DNA of 64,000 nt from an uncultured Paracoccus sp. (lineage in GTDB: Bacteria > Pseudomonadota > Alphaproteobacteria > Rhodobacterales > Rhodobacteraceae). Positions 34,535 to 41,722 of this stretch are shown one piece after another (positions within the stretch are counted from its first letter, which is position 1; each line of letters starts with the position of its first letter). Location: NCBI RefSeq assembly GCF_945915435.1, contig NZ_CAMEFG010000006.1, positions 1 to 64,000 on the forward strand, in the 5' to 3' direction. The position numbers and the translations under genes were made by a program. The notes under the pieces are model-generated. The model had not been told where the DNA came from. It saw only the letters and a list, made by a program, of their open reading frames with translations, and made no database searches.

Positions 34535-34563
34535 GTCGCCCCCTCACGGAGGCGTGGATCAAC
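34535..34563 (+). repeat. Degenerate terminal CRISPR repeat
   Basis: The last copy has GGAGGCGTGGATC in place of GGGGGCGCGGATC and lost two bases before AAC. The changes break the hairpin stem. Decay at this end marks it as the leader-distal (oldest) end. Confidence 0.85.
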
Positions 34564-34720
34564 TGGTCGGTGACCCCCTTCCGAAACCCGAGCACGCATT
34601 CCCGACCTTTACGACAGCTCAGATCGAGGCTGTCACCCCGTCATGACCGATCCCACGCGCGGGGTGCCGCTGTGGCCTGCGCAGGAACGGGCGCAGGATT
34701 GGGGATCCGATGCGTGGTCG
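34564..34720. other. Trailer region between the array and the GntR gene
   Basis: No gene is supported. An ATG at 34643 opens a frame beginning MTDPTRGVPLWPAQERAQDW that soon runs into sequence antisense to the GntR gene. It could be the stump of a lost gene or chance. Confidence 0.4.
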
Positions 34721-35674
34721 CTAGCGGGGCGATGGCTGTGGTCCGGTTGCGGCCCAGCCGGCCGGGGTCCAGCGCAGGGGGGATTTCCTTTCCAGCGCGC
34801 CGCCCAGGTGCCTTCGCATCAGGTAGGACGCTTCAAGCACCTCGTTGCGGTCAAGCGCGTCCAGGATTTGCAAATGGTCCGAACATTGGATGCGCAGCCT
34901 GCTGCGATCGACATTGGCGCGGTATTCCAGCAGGCGCCGCATGCGGTTGATGCGCACCAGCGACATGTGCAGGAAGGGGTTGCCGGACATGCGCAGCAGT
35001 TCCTCGTGGAAGAGCGAGCCGTTTTCCAGCAGCCGCTCGGCGGGAAGGCTGGCGATATCGGTTTCCAGCATCCGCTCTTGTATGCGGCGCTGTTCGGACA
35101 GGATCCCGCGGTCCAGCCGGAAGCCGGGTTCCAGCATTCCCGCAGGCTCGACGATCATGCGGAAGCGATAGATCTGCTCGAACGCCTCGGGCGTCTTGGC
35201 GACCGGCAGCAGGCGCCAGCCATAACCCTGTTTGCGCTCGGCCCAACCCTCGCGCGAGGCGCGCATCAGGATGTCCAGCACCTGTGTGCGGGTCAGCCCA
35301 TAGCGTTCACGCAGCATCTGTTCGGTGACATCGGCCTCGATCCGGTCGTCGATCCAGTCGTCGGCCAGCGAATAATAGGCCCGGTTCGCCTCGCGGGGCA
35401 GGGGGTCGCTGGCCTTCAGGACCTCTTGCGGGGCCGCGCAGGTGAAAAAGCCGCGATTGGGGATCTGCTTGATGATCTTCTGCCGGCAAAGCAGCGCCAG
35501 CGCCTCGCGCACGGGCGAACGGGAAACCCCGAACTGATCTGCCAGGCCCTGCGTGACCAGCTTCGTTCCCACCGGCAGGTTCTTGCCGAGGATGTCGTCC
35601 CGGATGCGCCCGGCCAGGCTGAGAACCAGGGGCGTCGCCGCCGGGGGTCGGCTGTCTTCTGCTGCGTCTCGCAT
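34721..35674 (-). CDS. GntR-family transcriptional regulator
   Basis: The 317-residue protein has an N-terminal winged helix-turn-helix (VLSLAGRIRDDILGKNLPVGTKLVTQGLADQFGVSRSPVREALALL, ~16-61). The C-terminal effector domain is helical and of FCD type (FRMIVEPAGMLE..., FHEELLRMSGNPFL, HLQILDALDRNEVLEASYLMRRHL). Between them is a second winged-helix-like segment (VTEQMLRERYGLTRTQVLDILMRASREGWAERKQGYGW), so it is longer than usual (~230-250). It is divergent from the four-carbon acid operon and probably controls it. Confidence 0.9.
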   Translation of the reverse strand: MRDAAEDSRPPAATPLVLSLAGRIRDDILGKNLPVGTKLVTQGLADQFGVSRSPVREALALLCRQKIIKQIPNRGFFTCAAPQEVLKASDPLPREANRAYYSLADDWIDDRIEADVTEQMLRERYGLTRTQVLDILMRASREGWAERKQGYGWRLLPVAKTPEAFEQIYRFRMIVEPAGMLEPGFRLDRGILSEQRRIQERMLETDIASLPAERLLENGSLFHEELLRMSGNPFLHMSLVRINRMRRLLEYRANVDRSRLRIQCSDHLQILDALDRNEVLEASYLMRRHLGGALERKSPLRWTPAGWAATGPQPSPR

Positions 35675-35712
35675 CCCTGCCTGCCGACGTTTTTCCTTCA
35701 GACAGGATACAG

Positions 35713-35723
35713 ATGAATTTCAT
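35713..35723. promoter_or_regulatory. Candidate GntR operator
   Basis: ATGAA-T-TTCAT is a perfect 5-1-5 inverted repeat in the AT-rich 148-bp divergent region, 39 bp upstream of the gntR start and 100 bp upstream of the dehydrogenase start. Its size and symmetry suit a GntR/FadR dimer. Confidence 0.35.
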
Positions 35724-35822
35724 GCACGACAAATCCAAAATTATGATTGCTTTTATGGCTAAGCAAAGCCAATCTTGACCGCAGCCGCCATGATTCGACA
35801 GGCGGCAGAAGGGAGAAGATGG

Positions 35823-36905
35823 ATGCGTTTCCTCGTCTTGCCGTGCGACGGCATCGGGCCTGAGATTACCAAGGCTACAATGGAGGTTCTCGAAGCGGCC
35901 AATGCCCGTTTCGGATTGGGGATCCAAAGCGATCATGAGGATGTCGGTTTCCCCAGCCTTGAGAAATACGGCACGACCCTGCGCGACGAGGTGATCGAAA
36001 AAGCCAAAACCTATGACGGGATCATCCTTGGCCCGCAATCGCATATGGACTATCCGCCGCGCGACCAGGGCGGGCCGAACGTCTCGGGCGGCTTCCGGGT
36101 GCGGCTGGACCTCTATGCCAATATCCGGCCCGCGCGGACCCGGCCCTTCCTGCCCGGCAAGAAGATGGACCTGGTCATCATGCGCGAGGCGACCGAGGGC
36201 TTTTATCCCGACCGCAACATGTTCAAGGGCCTGGGTGAGTTCATGCCGACCGAGGACGTGGCGCTGTCGATCCGCAAGCTGACCTCGAAGGGCTGCGAGC
36301 GGATCGCGCGCGAGGCGTTCAAGCTGGCCATGCGGCGAGGCAGGAAGGTGACGGCGGTCCACAAGGCCAACAACTTCATCATCACCGACGGCTTCTTCAT
36401 GGACTGGGTGCGCAAGGTCCACGAGGATTTCCCCGAGGTCGAACTGAACGAGGTCATCATCGACGCGATGGCGGCGCATCTGGTGCGCGATCCGTCGCGC
36501 TACGACGTGATCGTCTCGACGAATTTCTATTCGGACATCCTGTCGGACCTGGCGTCGGAACTGTCGGGCAGCCTGGGGCTGGCGGGTTCTATCAACGCCA
36601 ATGCCGAAACCGGGCGGGTCTGTGCGCAGGCTCAGCACGGATCGGCGCCCGATATCCAGGGCCAGAACATCGCCAATCCCTGTTCGCTGATCCTGTCGGT
36701 CGCGATGATGCTGAGCTGGCTGGGCGAACGCAATGGCGACGAGGCGTTGATGAAGGCGGGCGCGGAAATCGACCGCGCCGTGGATGCGGTGCTGGAAAAG
36801 CCCGAAAACCGCACCCGCGATCTGGGCGGTTCGGTCGGGACGGACGCCTTCGGTGCGCTGGTCGCGGCCGAGGTGGCGCGTCCGGCGGCCTCTTCCGGGG
36901 TCTGA
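35823..36905 (+). CDS. Isocitrate/isopropylmalate dehydrogenase-family enzyme (tartrate/beta-hydroxyacid type)
   Basis: The 360-residue enzyme begins RFLVLPCDGIGPEITKATMEVLEAAN. It has the family active site: arginines in GGFRVRLDLYANIRPARTRP, IMREATEGFYPDRN, Lys in HKANNFIITDGFF, and the metal aspartates in IIDAMAAHLV and NFYSDILSDLASELSG. The NAD-binding segment is HGSAPDIQGQNIANP. It should oxidise, and perhaps decarboxylate, a malate-like 2-hydroxy acid. The rest of the operon handles four-carbon sugar acids, so tartrate or a tetronate derivative is more likely than isopropylmalate. The start at 35823 follows GGGAGAAG. Confidence 0.85.
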   Translation: MRFLVLPCDGIGPEITKATMEVLEAANARFGLGIQSDHEDVGFPSLEKYGTTLRDEVIEKAKTYDGIILGPQSHMDYPPRDQGGPNVSGGFRVRLDLYANIRPARTRPFLPGKKMDLVIMREATEGFYPDRNMFKGLGEFMPTEDVALSIRKLTSKGCERIAREAFKLAMRRGRKVTAVHKANNFIITDGFFMDWVRKVHEDFPEVELNEVIIDAMAAHLVRDPSRYDVIVSTNFYSDILSDLASELSGSLGLAGSINANAETGRVCAQAQHGSAPDIQGQNIANPCSLILSVAMMLSWLGERNGDEALMKAGAEIDRAVDAVLEKPENRTRDLGGSVGTDAFGALVAAEVARPAASSGV

Positions 36906-36913
36906 GCGAACAA

Positions 36914-36971
36914 CCCTCGCGGAGCAGGGAGGAAGGCTTCGCGAGGGCAAGGCGGAACGGCTTCCGTTCCG
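36914..36971 (+). promoter_or_regulatory. Two intercistronic hairpins ahead of the binding-protein gene
   Basis: CCCTCGCG (36914-36921) pairs with CGCGAGGG (36940-36947). Then CGGAACGG, a CTT loop and CCGTTCCG form a tight stem at 36953-36971. They lie in the 130-bp gap between the dehydrogenase and the binding-protein gene. They may stop part of the transcription or protect the 5' end of a processed binding-protein mRNA. Confidence 0.45.
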
Positions 36972-37035
36972 AAAGGGCGACGGCAGGCCGCGCCGCAAGC
37001 CCGTGCCGCTTGTCGAAATTCAGGGAGGAATGACG

Positions 37036-38127
37036 ATGAAACTCACAAGACGCGCGTTCGCGATCACCAGTTGCGCCCTGGCCCTGGCAGCCGGGGCAGG
37101 GTGGGCGCAGGATATCCCCGACGGCTATCCCGAGGATTACGCCCAACTGGTCGAGGCCGCCAAGGCGCAGGGCAGGGTGGTGATCTATACCTCGACCGAC
37201 ATGGCCCAGGCGCAGGCGATGCTGGATGCCTTCACCCAGAAATACGGCATCCAGATCGAATATAACGACCTCGGCACCAACGGCGCCTATAACCGCGCGA
37301 TTTCCGAGGCCGCCGCGAACCAGATGAGCGCGGATATCGTCTGGAGTTCGGCGATGGACCTTCAGGTGGTGCTGGCCGCCGAAGGCTATGCCGAGACCTA
37401 CGCCTCGCCCGAGGTGGGCAACCTGCCGGATTGGGCGGTCTACAACGACCAGATCTATGCCACCACGGTCGAGCCGATCGGGATCATCTACAACACCGGC
37501 GCGATTTCCGAAGACGAATTCCCGCGGAGCCGCGCCGACCTGATCGCCTATCTCAACGACAATCAGGATGCGCTGCGCGGCAAGGTTGCGTCCTTCGACC
37601 CGGAAAAGAGCGGCACCGGCTTTCTGCATCATACCAACGACGTCGAGCAGACCGACGATTTCTGGGACCTGGCCAAGGCGATGGGCGCGGTCGATGTGCG
37701 CACCTATTCCAGTTCCGGCTCGATGCGCGAAACCGTGGTGTCGGGCGAAAACGTGATGGCGATCAACATCATCGGCTCTTACGCGCTGGAATGGGTCGAG
37801 GACAGCCCGAACCTCGGCGTGGCCTTCGGCGACGACTACACCGCCGCCTTCTCGCGCCTTGCGCTGCTGACCAAGGGCGCACCGCACCCCGAGGCGGGCA
37901 GGCTGCTGATCGACTTCATGCTTTCGCAGCAAGGCCAGTCGGCGCTGGCGGCGGGTGGGCTGCCCTCGGTTCGCAACGACGTGAGCGAAGGGCTGGATAT
38001 CGAATCCCTTGGCGAACGGGTCGGCGGCAATCTCAGGCCGATCCCGGTCAGCGAGGAACTGCTGAACTACATGGCCCCGCAGAAGCGCGTGGAGTTCTTC
38101 CGCGAATGGAACGCCGCCATCAAATGA
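37036..38127 (+). CDS. ABC transporter substrate-binding protein, Fbp-type (family 1)
   Basis: A signal peptide with a twin-arginine-like start (MKLTRRAFAITSCALALAAGAGWA) precedes a ~340-residue binding protein. Landmarks are LVEAAKAQGRVVIYTSTDMAQAQAMLDAFTQKYGI, VEPIGIIYNTG, FDPEKSGTGFLH and LLTKGAPHPEAGRLLIDFML. The fold is that of ferric-ion and 2-aminoethylphosphonate binders. Here the surrounding sugar-acid genes argue for a small carboxylate rather than iron. ATG 37036 is chosen because GGGAGG lies 7 nt before it; the ATG at 37030 is too close. Confidence 0.9.
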   Translation: MKLTRRAFAITSCALALAAGAGWAQDIPDGYPEDYAQLVEAAKAQGRVVIYTSTDMAQAQAMLDAFTQKYGIQIEYNDLGTNGAYNRAISEAAANQMSADIVWSSAMDLQVVLAAEGYAETYASPEVGNLPDWAVYNDQIYATTVEPIGIIYNTGAISEDEFPRSRADLIAYLNDNQDALRGKVASFDPEKSGTGFLHHTNDVEQTDDFWDLAKAMGAVDVRTYSSSGSMRETVVSGENVMAINIIGSYALEWVEDSPNLGVAFGDDYTAAFSRLALLTKGAPHPEAGRLLIDFMLSQQGQSALAAGGLPSVRNDVSEGLDIESLGERVGGNLRPIPVSEELLNYMAPQKRVEFFREWNAAIK

Positions 38128-38135
38128 TCCGCGGC

Positions 38136-38165
38136 GGGTGTCGCGGCCATGCGCCTGCGGCACCC
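38136..38165 (+). promoter_or_regulatory. Hairpin between binding-protein and permease genes
   Basis: GGGTGTCGC (38136-38144) pairs with GCGGCACCC (38157-38165) over a 12-nt loop with one G-U pair. Such structures often give more binding protein than permease by stopping part of the transcripts or protecting the upstream mRNA. Confidence 0.5.
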
Positions 38166-38188
38166 ACCCTTGCAGGACGAGTAACGAC

Positions 38189-39943
38189 ATGAACGCCAAT
38201 TCCATTCCTGCCGGGCGGGCAGGGCCGGGGGACGGCATTCCCACCCCGCCGCCGAAGATCCGCCACCGGGGCGATGCCCGCCTGTATCGCGCCATCACCA
38301 TCGCCCTTCTGGCCATCGCCGTCATGGCGCCGGTAGGTCTGATCATCTATCAGAGCTTTCTGGACGGACCGTTCTTCAGTCCCCGTTCGACGCTCGGCCT
38401 CAGCGCCTATGGCTATGTGCTGACCGACCCGATGTTCTGGGAAGCACTGTGGACCACCACCGTCTTTGCGTTCGGCATGGTCGCGATCGCGGTTCCGCTG
38501 GGCGGGTTGCTGGCCTTCCTGCTGACCCGGACCGATATCCGGCTGAAGCGGACGCTGGAAATCCTGGTGCTGGTGCCGATGTTCATCTCGTCCATCGTGC
38601 TGGCCTTCGGCTATACCGTCTCGGTCGGGCCATCGGGCTTCGTGTCGATGTGGATGCGCAGCGTCCTGGGCTTCGTGCCGTGGAACCTCTATTCGCTGCC
38701 CGGCATCATCCTGATCGCCGGTCTCAGCCATGTGCCGCATGTCTATCTCTATGTCTCGGCGGCGATGCGCAACCTGCCCTCGGACCTGGAAGAGGCCGCG
38801 CGCACGGTCGGGGCCAGCATCTGGCAGGTCTCGCGCGATGTCACCCTGCCGATGGTGCTGCCGGCGCTGATCTTTGCTGCCGCGCTGAACCTGCTCTTGG
38901 GCTTCGAGACCTTCGGCATTCCGCTGGTGCTGGGCGATCCGAACGGGATCCTGGTGCTGACCACCTATATCTACAAGCTGACGACGCTGTTCGGCGTGCC
39001 GACCTATCAGCTGATGGCGGTGGTCGCGGTGGTGCTGATCCTGATCACGCTGCCGCTTGTCTTCTTCCAGCGCCGCCTGCTGCGCAACAGCCGCCGCTAC
39101 GCCGCGCTTGGGGGCAAGGGCGCGCGCGCGACTCCGCTGAAGCTGGGCGCGCGGGGACAGGCCATCGCGCTGTCGATCATCGGCTTCTGGCTGTTCGTGT
39201 CGGTCATCCTGCCCATCGGCGGCATCACCGTGCGCGCCTTCGTCAGCGCCTGGGGGCAGGGCATCAACCTGTGGGATCACCTGACGCTGGCCAATTTCGA
39301 CCGGATGCTCAGCGTGCCCAGCCTCAGCCGGGGGATCGTGAACACGCTGCTGCTCAGCGTCCTGGGCGGGGCTGCGGCGGTGTTCCTCTATCTGCTGATC
39401 GGCCTTGCCGGGCATCGCAACACCGGCCATAGCAACACGGTGCTGGACTATATCGTACTGCTGCCGCGCGCGCTGCCGGGGCTGGTGGTCGGCCTGGCCT
39501 TCTTCTGGGTGTTCCTGTTCGTGCCCTTCCTGACCCCGCTGCGGCCGACGCTGATCGCGCTGTTCGTGGCCTATATGATCGTCGGCCTGTCCTATGGTCT
39601 GCGGCTGCTGCAGGGGACGCTGATTCAGGTCGCACCCGAGCTTGAGGAATCCGCCCGCACCACCGGCGCTACCATCGGGCGCACCTGGCGCGACGTGGTC
39701 ATTCCCATTGTGCGCCCCGGCCTGGCCGGCGCATGGGCGCTGATCATGATCATCTTCCTGCGCGACTACGCCACCGGCGTCTACCTGATGGGTGCGGGGA
39801 CCGAGGTGATCGGCTCGCTGATGGTAACCCTGCTGCAAACCGGGGCGATGGATACGATTGCCGCGCTGGCCTTCATCTCGATCATCATGACCGCCGCCGG
39901 CCTGACCCTTGCCCTTCGACTGGGAGCGAAAATCCATGACTGA
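38189..39943 (+). CDS. ABC transporter permease, fused double-domain (FbpB type)
   Basis: The 584-residue membrane protein has about twelve hydrophobic segments and two binding-protein-dependent permease (EAA) loops: LEEAARTVGASIWQVSRDVTLPMVLPALI in the first half and LEESARTTGATIGRTWRDVVIPIVRPGLAGA in the second. It is therefore a fused pair of permease domains, as in FbpB/ThiP. It forms the channel for the binding protein just upstream. It overlaps the ATPase gene by 8 bp. Confidence 0.92.
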   Translation: MNANSIPAGRAGPGDGIPTPPPKIRHRGDARLYRAITIALLAIAVMAPVGLIIYQSFLDGPFFSPRSTLGLSAYGYVLTDPMFWEALWTTTVFAFGMVAIAVPLGGLLAFLLTRTDIRLKRTLEILVLVPMFISSIVLAFGYTVSVGPSGFVSMWMRSVLGFVPWNLYSLPGIILIAGLSHVPHVYLYVSAAMRNLPSDLEEAARTVGASIWQVSRDVTLPMVLPALIFAAALNLLLGFETFGIPLVLGDPNGILVLTTYIYKLTTLFGVPTYQLMAVVAVVLILITLPLVFFQRRLLRNSRRYAALGGKGARATPLKLGARGQAIALSIIGFWLFVSVILPIGGITVRAFVSAWGQGINLWDHLTLANFDRMLSVPSLSRGIVNTLLLSVLGGAAAVFLYLLIGLAGHRNTGHSNTVLDYIVLLPRALPGLVVGLAFFWVFLFVPFLTPLRPTLIALFVAYMIVGLSYGLRLLQGTLIQVAPELEESARTTGATIGRTWRDVVIPIVRPGLAGAWALIMIIFLRDYATGVYLMGAGTEVIGSLMVTLLQTGAMDTIAALAFISIIMTAAGLTLALRLGAKIHD

Positions 39944-41012
39944 ACTCATCGTCGAAAATGTCCAGAAATGGCTGGGCGGCCTTCAGATCCTGAAAGGCGC
40001 CTCGCTGAGCGCCGAGCGCGGATCGATCATGGCGCTGCTGGGTGCCTCGGGTTCGGGCAAGACCACGCTCTTGCGCTGCATCGCGGGGCTGGAACAGCCC
40101 GAGATCGGCCATATCAGGATCGGCGACAAGGTGGCGCTGGACAGCGAAAAACGCATCCAGTTGCCGCCCGAACAGCGCAATATCGGGCTGGTGTTCCAGT
40201 CCTATGCGCTGTGGCCGCACCGCACCGTCAAGGAAAACGTGGGCTACGGCCTGAAGCTGCGCGGCGTCAACGCCGCCGAGACGGGCAAGCGCATCCAGCA
40301 TATTCTGGACCGTCTTGGCCTTGGCCATCTGGCTGACCGCTATCCCAGCCAGTTGTCGGGCGGGCAGCAGCAGCGGGTCGCGATCTGCCGGGCGCTGGTC
40401 TATGAGCCGCGCGTGCTGCTGCTGGACGAGCCGCTGTCGAACCTCGACGCCAAGCTGCGCGAAGAGGCGCGTTACTGGATCCGCAAGCTGATCCTGGACC
40501 TGGAGATCTGCGCCATCCTTGTGACCCATGACCAGACCGAGGCGCTGGCGGCGGCCGATCACATCCTGCTGTTGGAAAATGGCCGCATCGTGCAGGACGG
40601 TTCCCCGCATGACATCTACACCAACCCGACCAGCTTCTATGCGGCGGATTTCCTTGGCGCGAACAATATCGCGCGCGGCAAGGTGCTGACGCTGAACGGA
40701 AACGAGGTCCTGCTGGGTGGCGACGGCTGGCAGTTGAACGGCGCGGTGCGCGATCCGGCGGGACTTGCGCCGGGCGCGGATGCGCAGGCGGTGATCCGGG
40801 TCGAACGGGTCCGCGTTCTTCCCGAACCCGGTGCGGGCCGGATCGAGATGCAGCTTGACGACAGCCTCTATCTGGGCGACCGCTGGGAATACAGGCTGCG
40901 GCGCGGCGATTTCGCGCTGAAGGCCCACGGAGCGCACAGCCTGCCGGCCGGTCGCGTCTATGCCGATATCCCGCCCGAACATGTCTGGGTGTTTCCCGGA
41001 CAGGCCGCCTGA
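39936..41012 (+). CDS. ABC transporter ATP-binding protein, FbpC/PotA type
   Basis: The 358-residue ATPase has Walker A LLGASGSGKTT (~34-44), Q-loop VFQSYALWPH, signature LSGGQQQR, Walker B VLLLDEPLSNLD and switch VTHDQTEAL. A C-terminal TOBE/OB regulatory region (FLGANNIARGKV...YLGDRWEYRLRRGD) follows. It energises the fused permease upstream. Its start overlaps the permease by 8 bp. Confidence 0.93.
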   Translation: MTELIVENVQKWLGGLQILKGASLSAERGSIMALLGASGSGKTTLLRCIAGLEQPEIGHIRIGDKVALDSEKRIQLPPEQRNIGLVFQSYALWPHRTVKENVGYGLKLRGVNAAETGKRIQHILDRLGLGHLADRYPSQLSGGQQQRVAICRALVYEPRVLLLDEPLSNLDAKLREEARYWIRKLILDLEICAILVTHDQTEALAAADHILLLENGRIVQDGSPHDIYTNPTSFYAADFLGANNIARGKVLTLNGNEVLLGGDGWQLNGAVRDPAGLAPGADAQAVIRVERVRVLPEPGAGRIEMQLDDSLYLGDRWEYRLRRGDFALKAHGAHSLPAGRVYADIPPEHVWVFPGQAA

Positions 41013-41038
41013 CTTCGGCGCTTTCCAAGGACCCCGCC

Positions 41039-41695
41039 ATGACCACCCGCATTGCCCTGATCCATGCCACCCCCGTCGCCGTCGATCCGATTCATGCCGC
41101 CTTCGCGCGCGGCTGGCCGCAGGCCGCGCCGATCGACATCATGGATTACAGCCTCGCGCCCGACCGGGCCGCCAGCGATACGTTGACCCCCGCCATCGCC
41201 CAGCGGATCGGGGCGCTTGCCCGCTACGGCGCCAGCACCGGGGCGCGGGCGGTGCTGTTCACCTGCTCGGCCTTCGGCAGCGCCATCGAGGCGGCGGCAG
41301 AGGCCAGCCCGGTGCCGGTGCTGAAACCCAACGAGGCGATGTTCCAGGCCGCCATCCGCGCGGGCGGGCGCGTCGCGATGATCTATACGTTCCCGCCCGC
41401 CGCCGCCTCGATGGAGGCAGAATTCCGGGCCGAGGCCGCACGGCTGAACCCCGGCGCCAGCCTGACCCCGATCCCGGCCCCCGGCGCCATCGAGGCGATC
41501 AGGGCGGGTGATATCGCCACCCACAACCGGCTGGTGGCCGAGGCCGCACAGGGCCTGACGGGTTTCGACGCGATCACGCTGGCGCATTTTTCGACGGCCA
41601 ATGCGCTGGACGCGGTGCAGGCGGTGACGGAGACCCCCGTCTTTGCCAGCCCCCCGGCGGCGGTCGCGAAGCTGAAGGCGATGCTGGACGAATAG
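41039..41695 (+). CDS. Asp/Glu racemase-fold protein with a single cysteine
   Basis: The 218-residue protein has the Asp/Glu/hydantoin racemase fold, starting TRIALIHATPVAVDPIHAAF. The first active-site cysteine is in VLFTCSAFGSAIEAA (~76). The position of the second cysteine reads ITLAHFSTANAL, with no cysteine, and no other cysteine occurs in the chain. A two-cysteine racemase mechanism is therefore not available. It may be a decarboxylase, isomerase or lyase of the wider superfamily. The gene lies between the ABC importer and the sugar-acid kinase, so it probably acts on the imported acid or a derivative. Confidence 0.8.
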   Translation: MTTRIALIHATPVAVDPIHAAFARGWPQAAPIDIMDYSLAPDRAASDTLTPAIAQRIGALARYGASTGARAVLFTCSAFGSAIEAAAEASPVPVLKPNEAMFQAAIRAGGRVAMIYTFPPAAASMEAEFRAEAARLNPGASLTPIPAPGAIEAIRAGDIATHNRLVAEAAQGLTGFDAITLAHFSTANALDAVQAVTETPVFASPPAAVAKLKAMLDE

Positions 41696-41722
41696 GCCCG
41701 CGCAAGAACAAAGGGGGAAGCC

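Larger units (their letters stand above)
33392..34563 (+). CRISPR. Type I-C-like CRISPR array, leaderless and cas-orphaned
   Basis: The core repeat is 31 nt, beginning GTCGCCCCC and ending GGATCGAAAC. A further GT precedes nearly all copies, so the true unit is probably 33 nt. It contains a 7-bp stem (CGCCCCC/GGGGGCG, loop TCAC), and its GAAAC end is typical of type I-C. Core starts are 33449, 33516, 33584, 33652, 33722, 33792, 33860, 33929, 33997, 34067, 34134, 34202, 34271, 34339 and 34405, all identical. The copy at 34470 has one change (GGGGGCGT) and the one at 34535 is degenerate. With the truncated copy there are 17 spacers, and the period is 65-70 bp. Orientation (GAAAC at 3', decay at the right) places the leader on the left, where cas3 now lies. 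No adaptation or interference genes remain nearby. Confidence 0.97.

Noticed and set aside
33648..34646. Open frames of 60-330 codons running through the CRISPR array
   Set aside because: They are translations of the repeats in three frames (VSPPHGGADRN, VAPSRGRGSK, CRPLTGARIET) and not genes.
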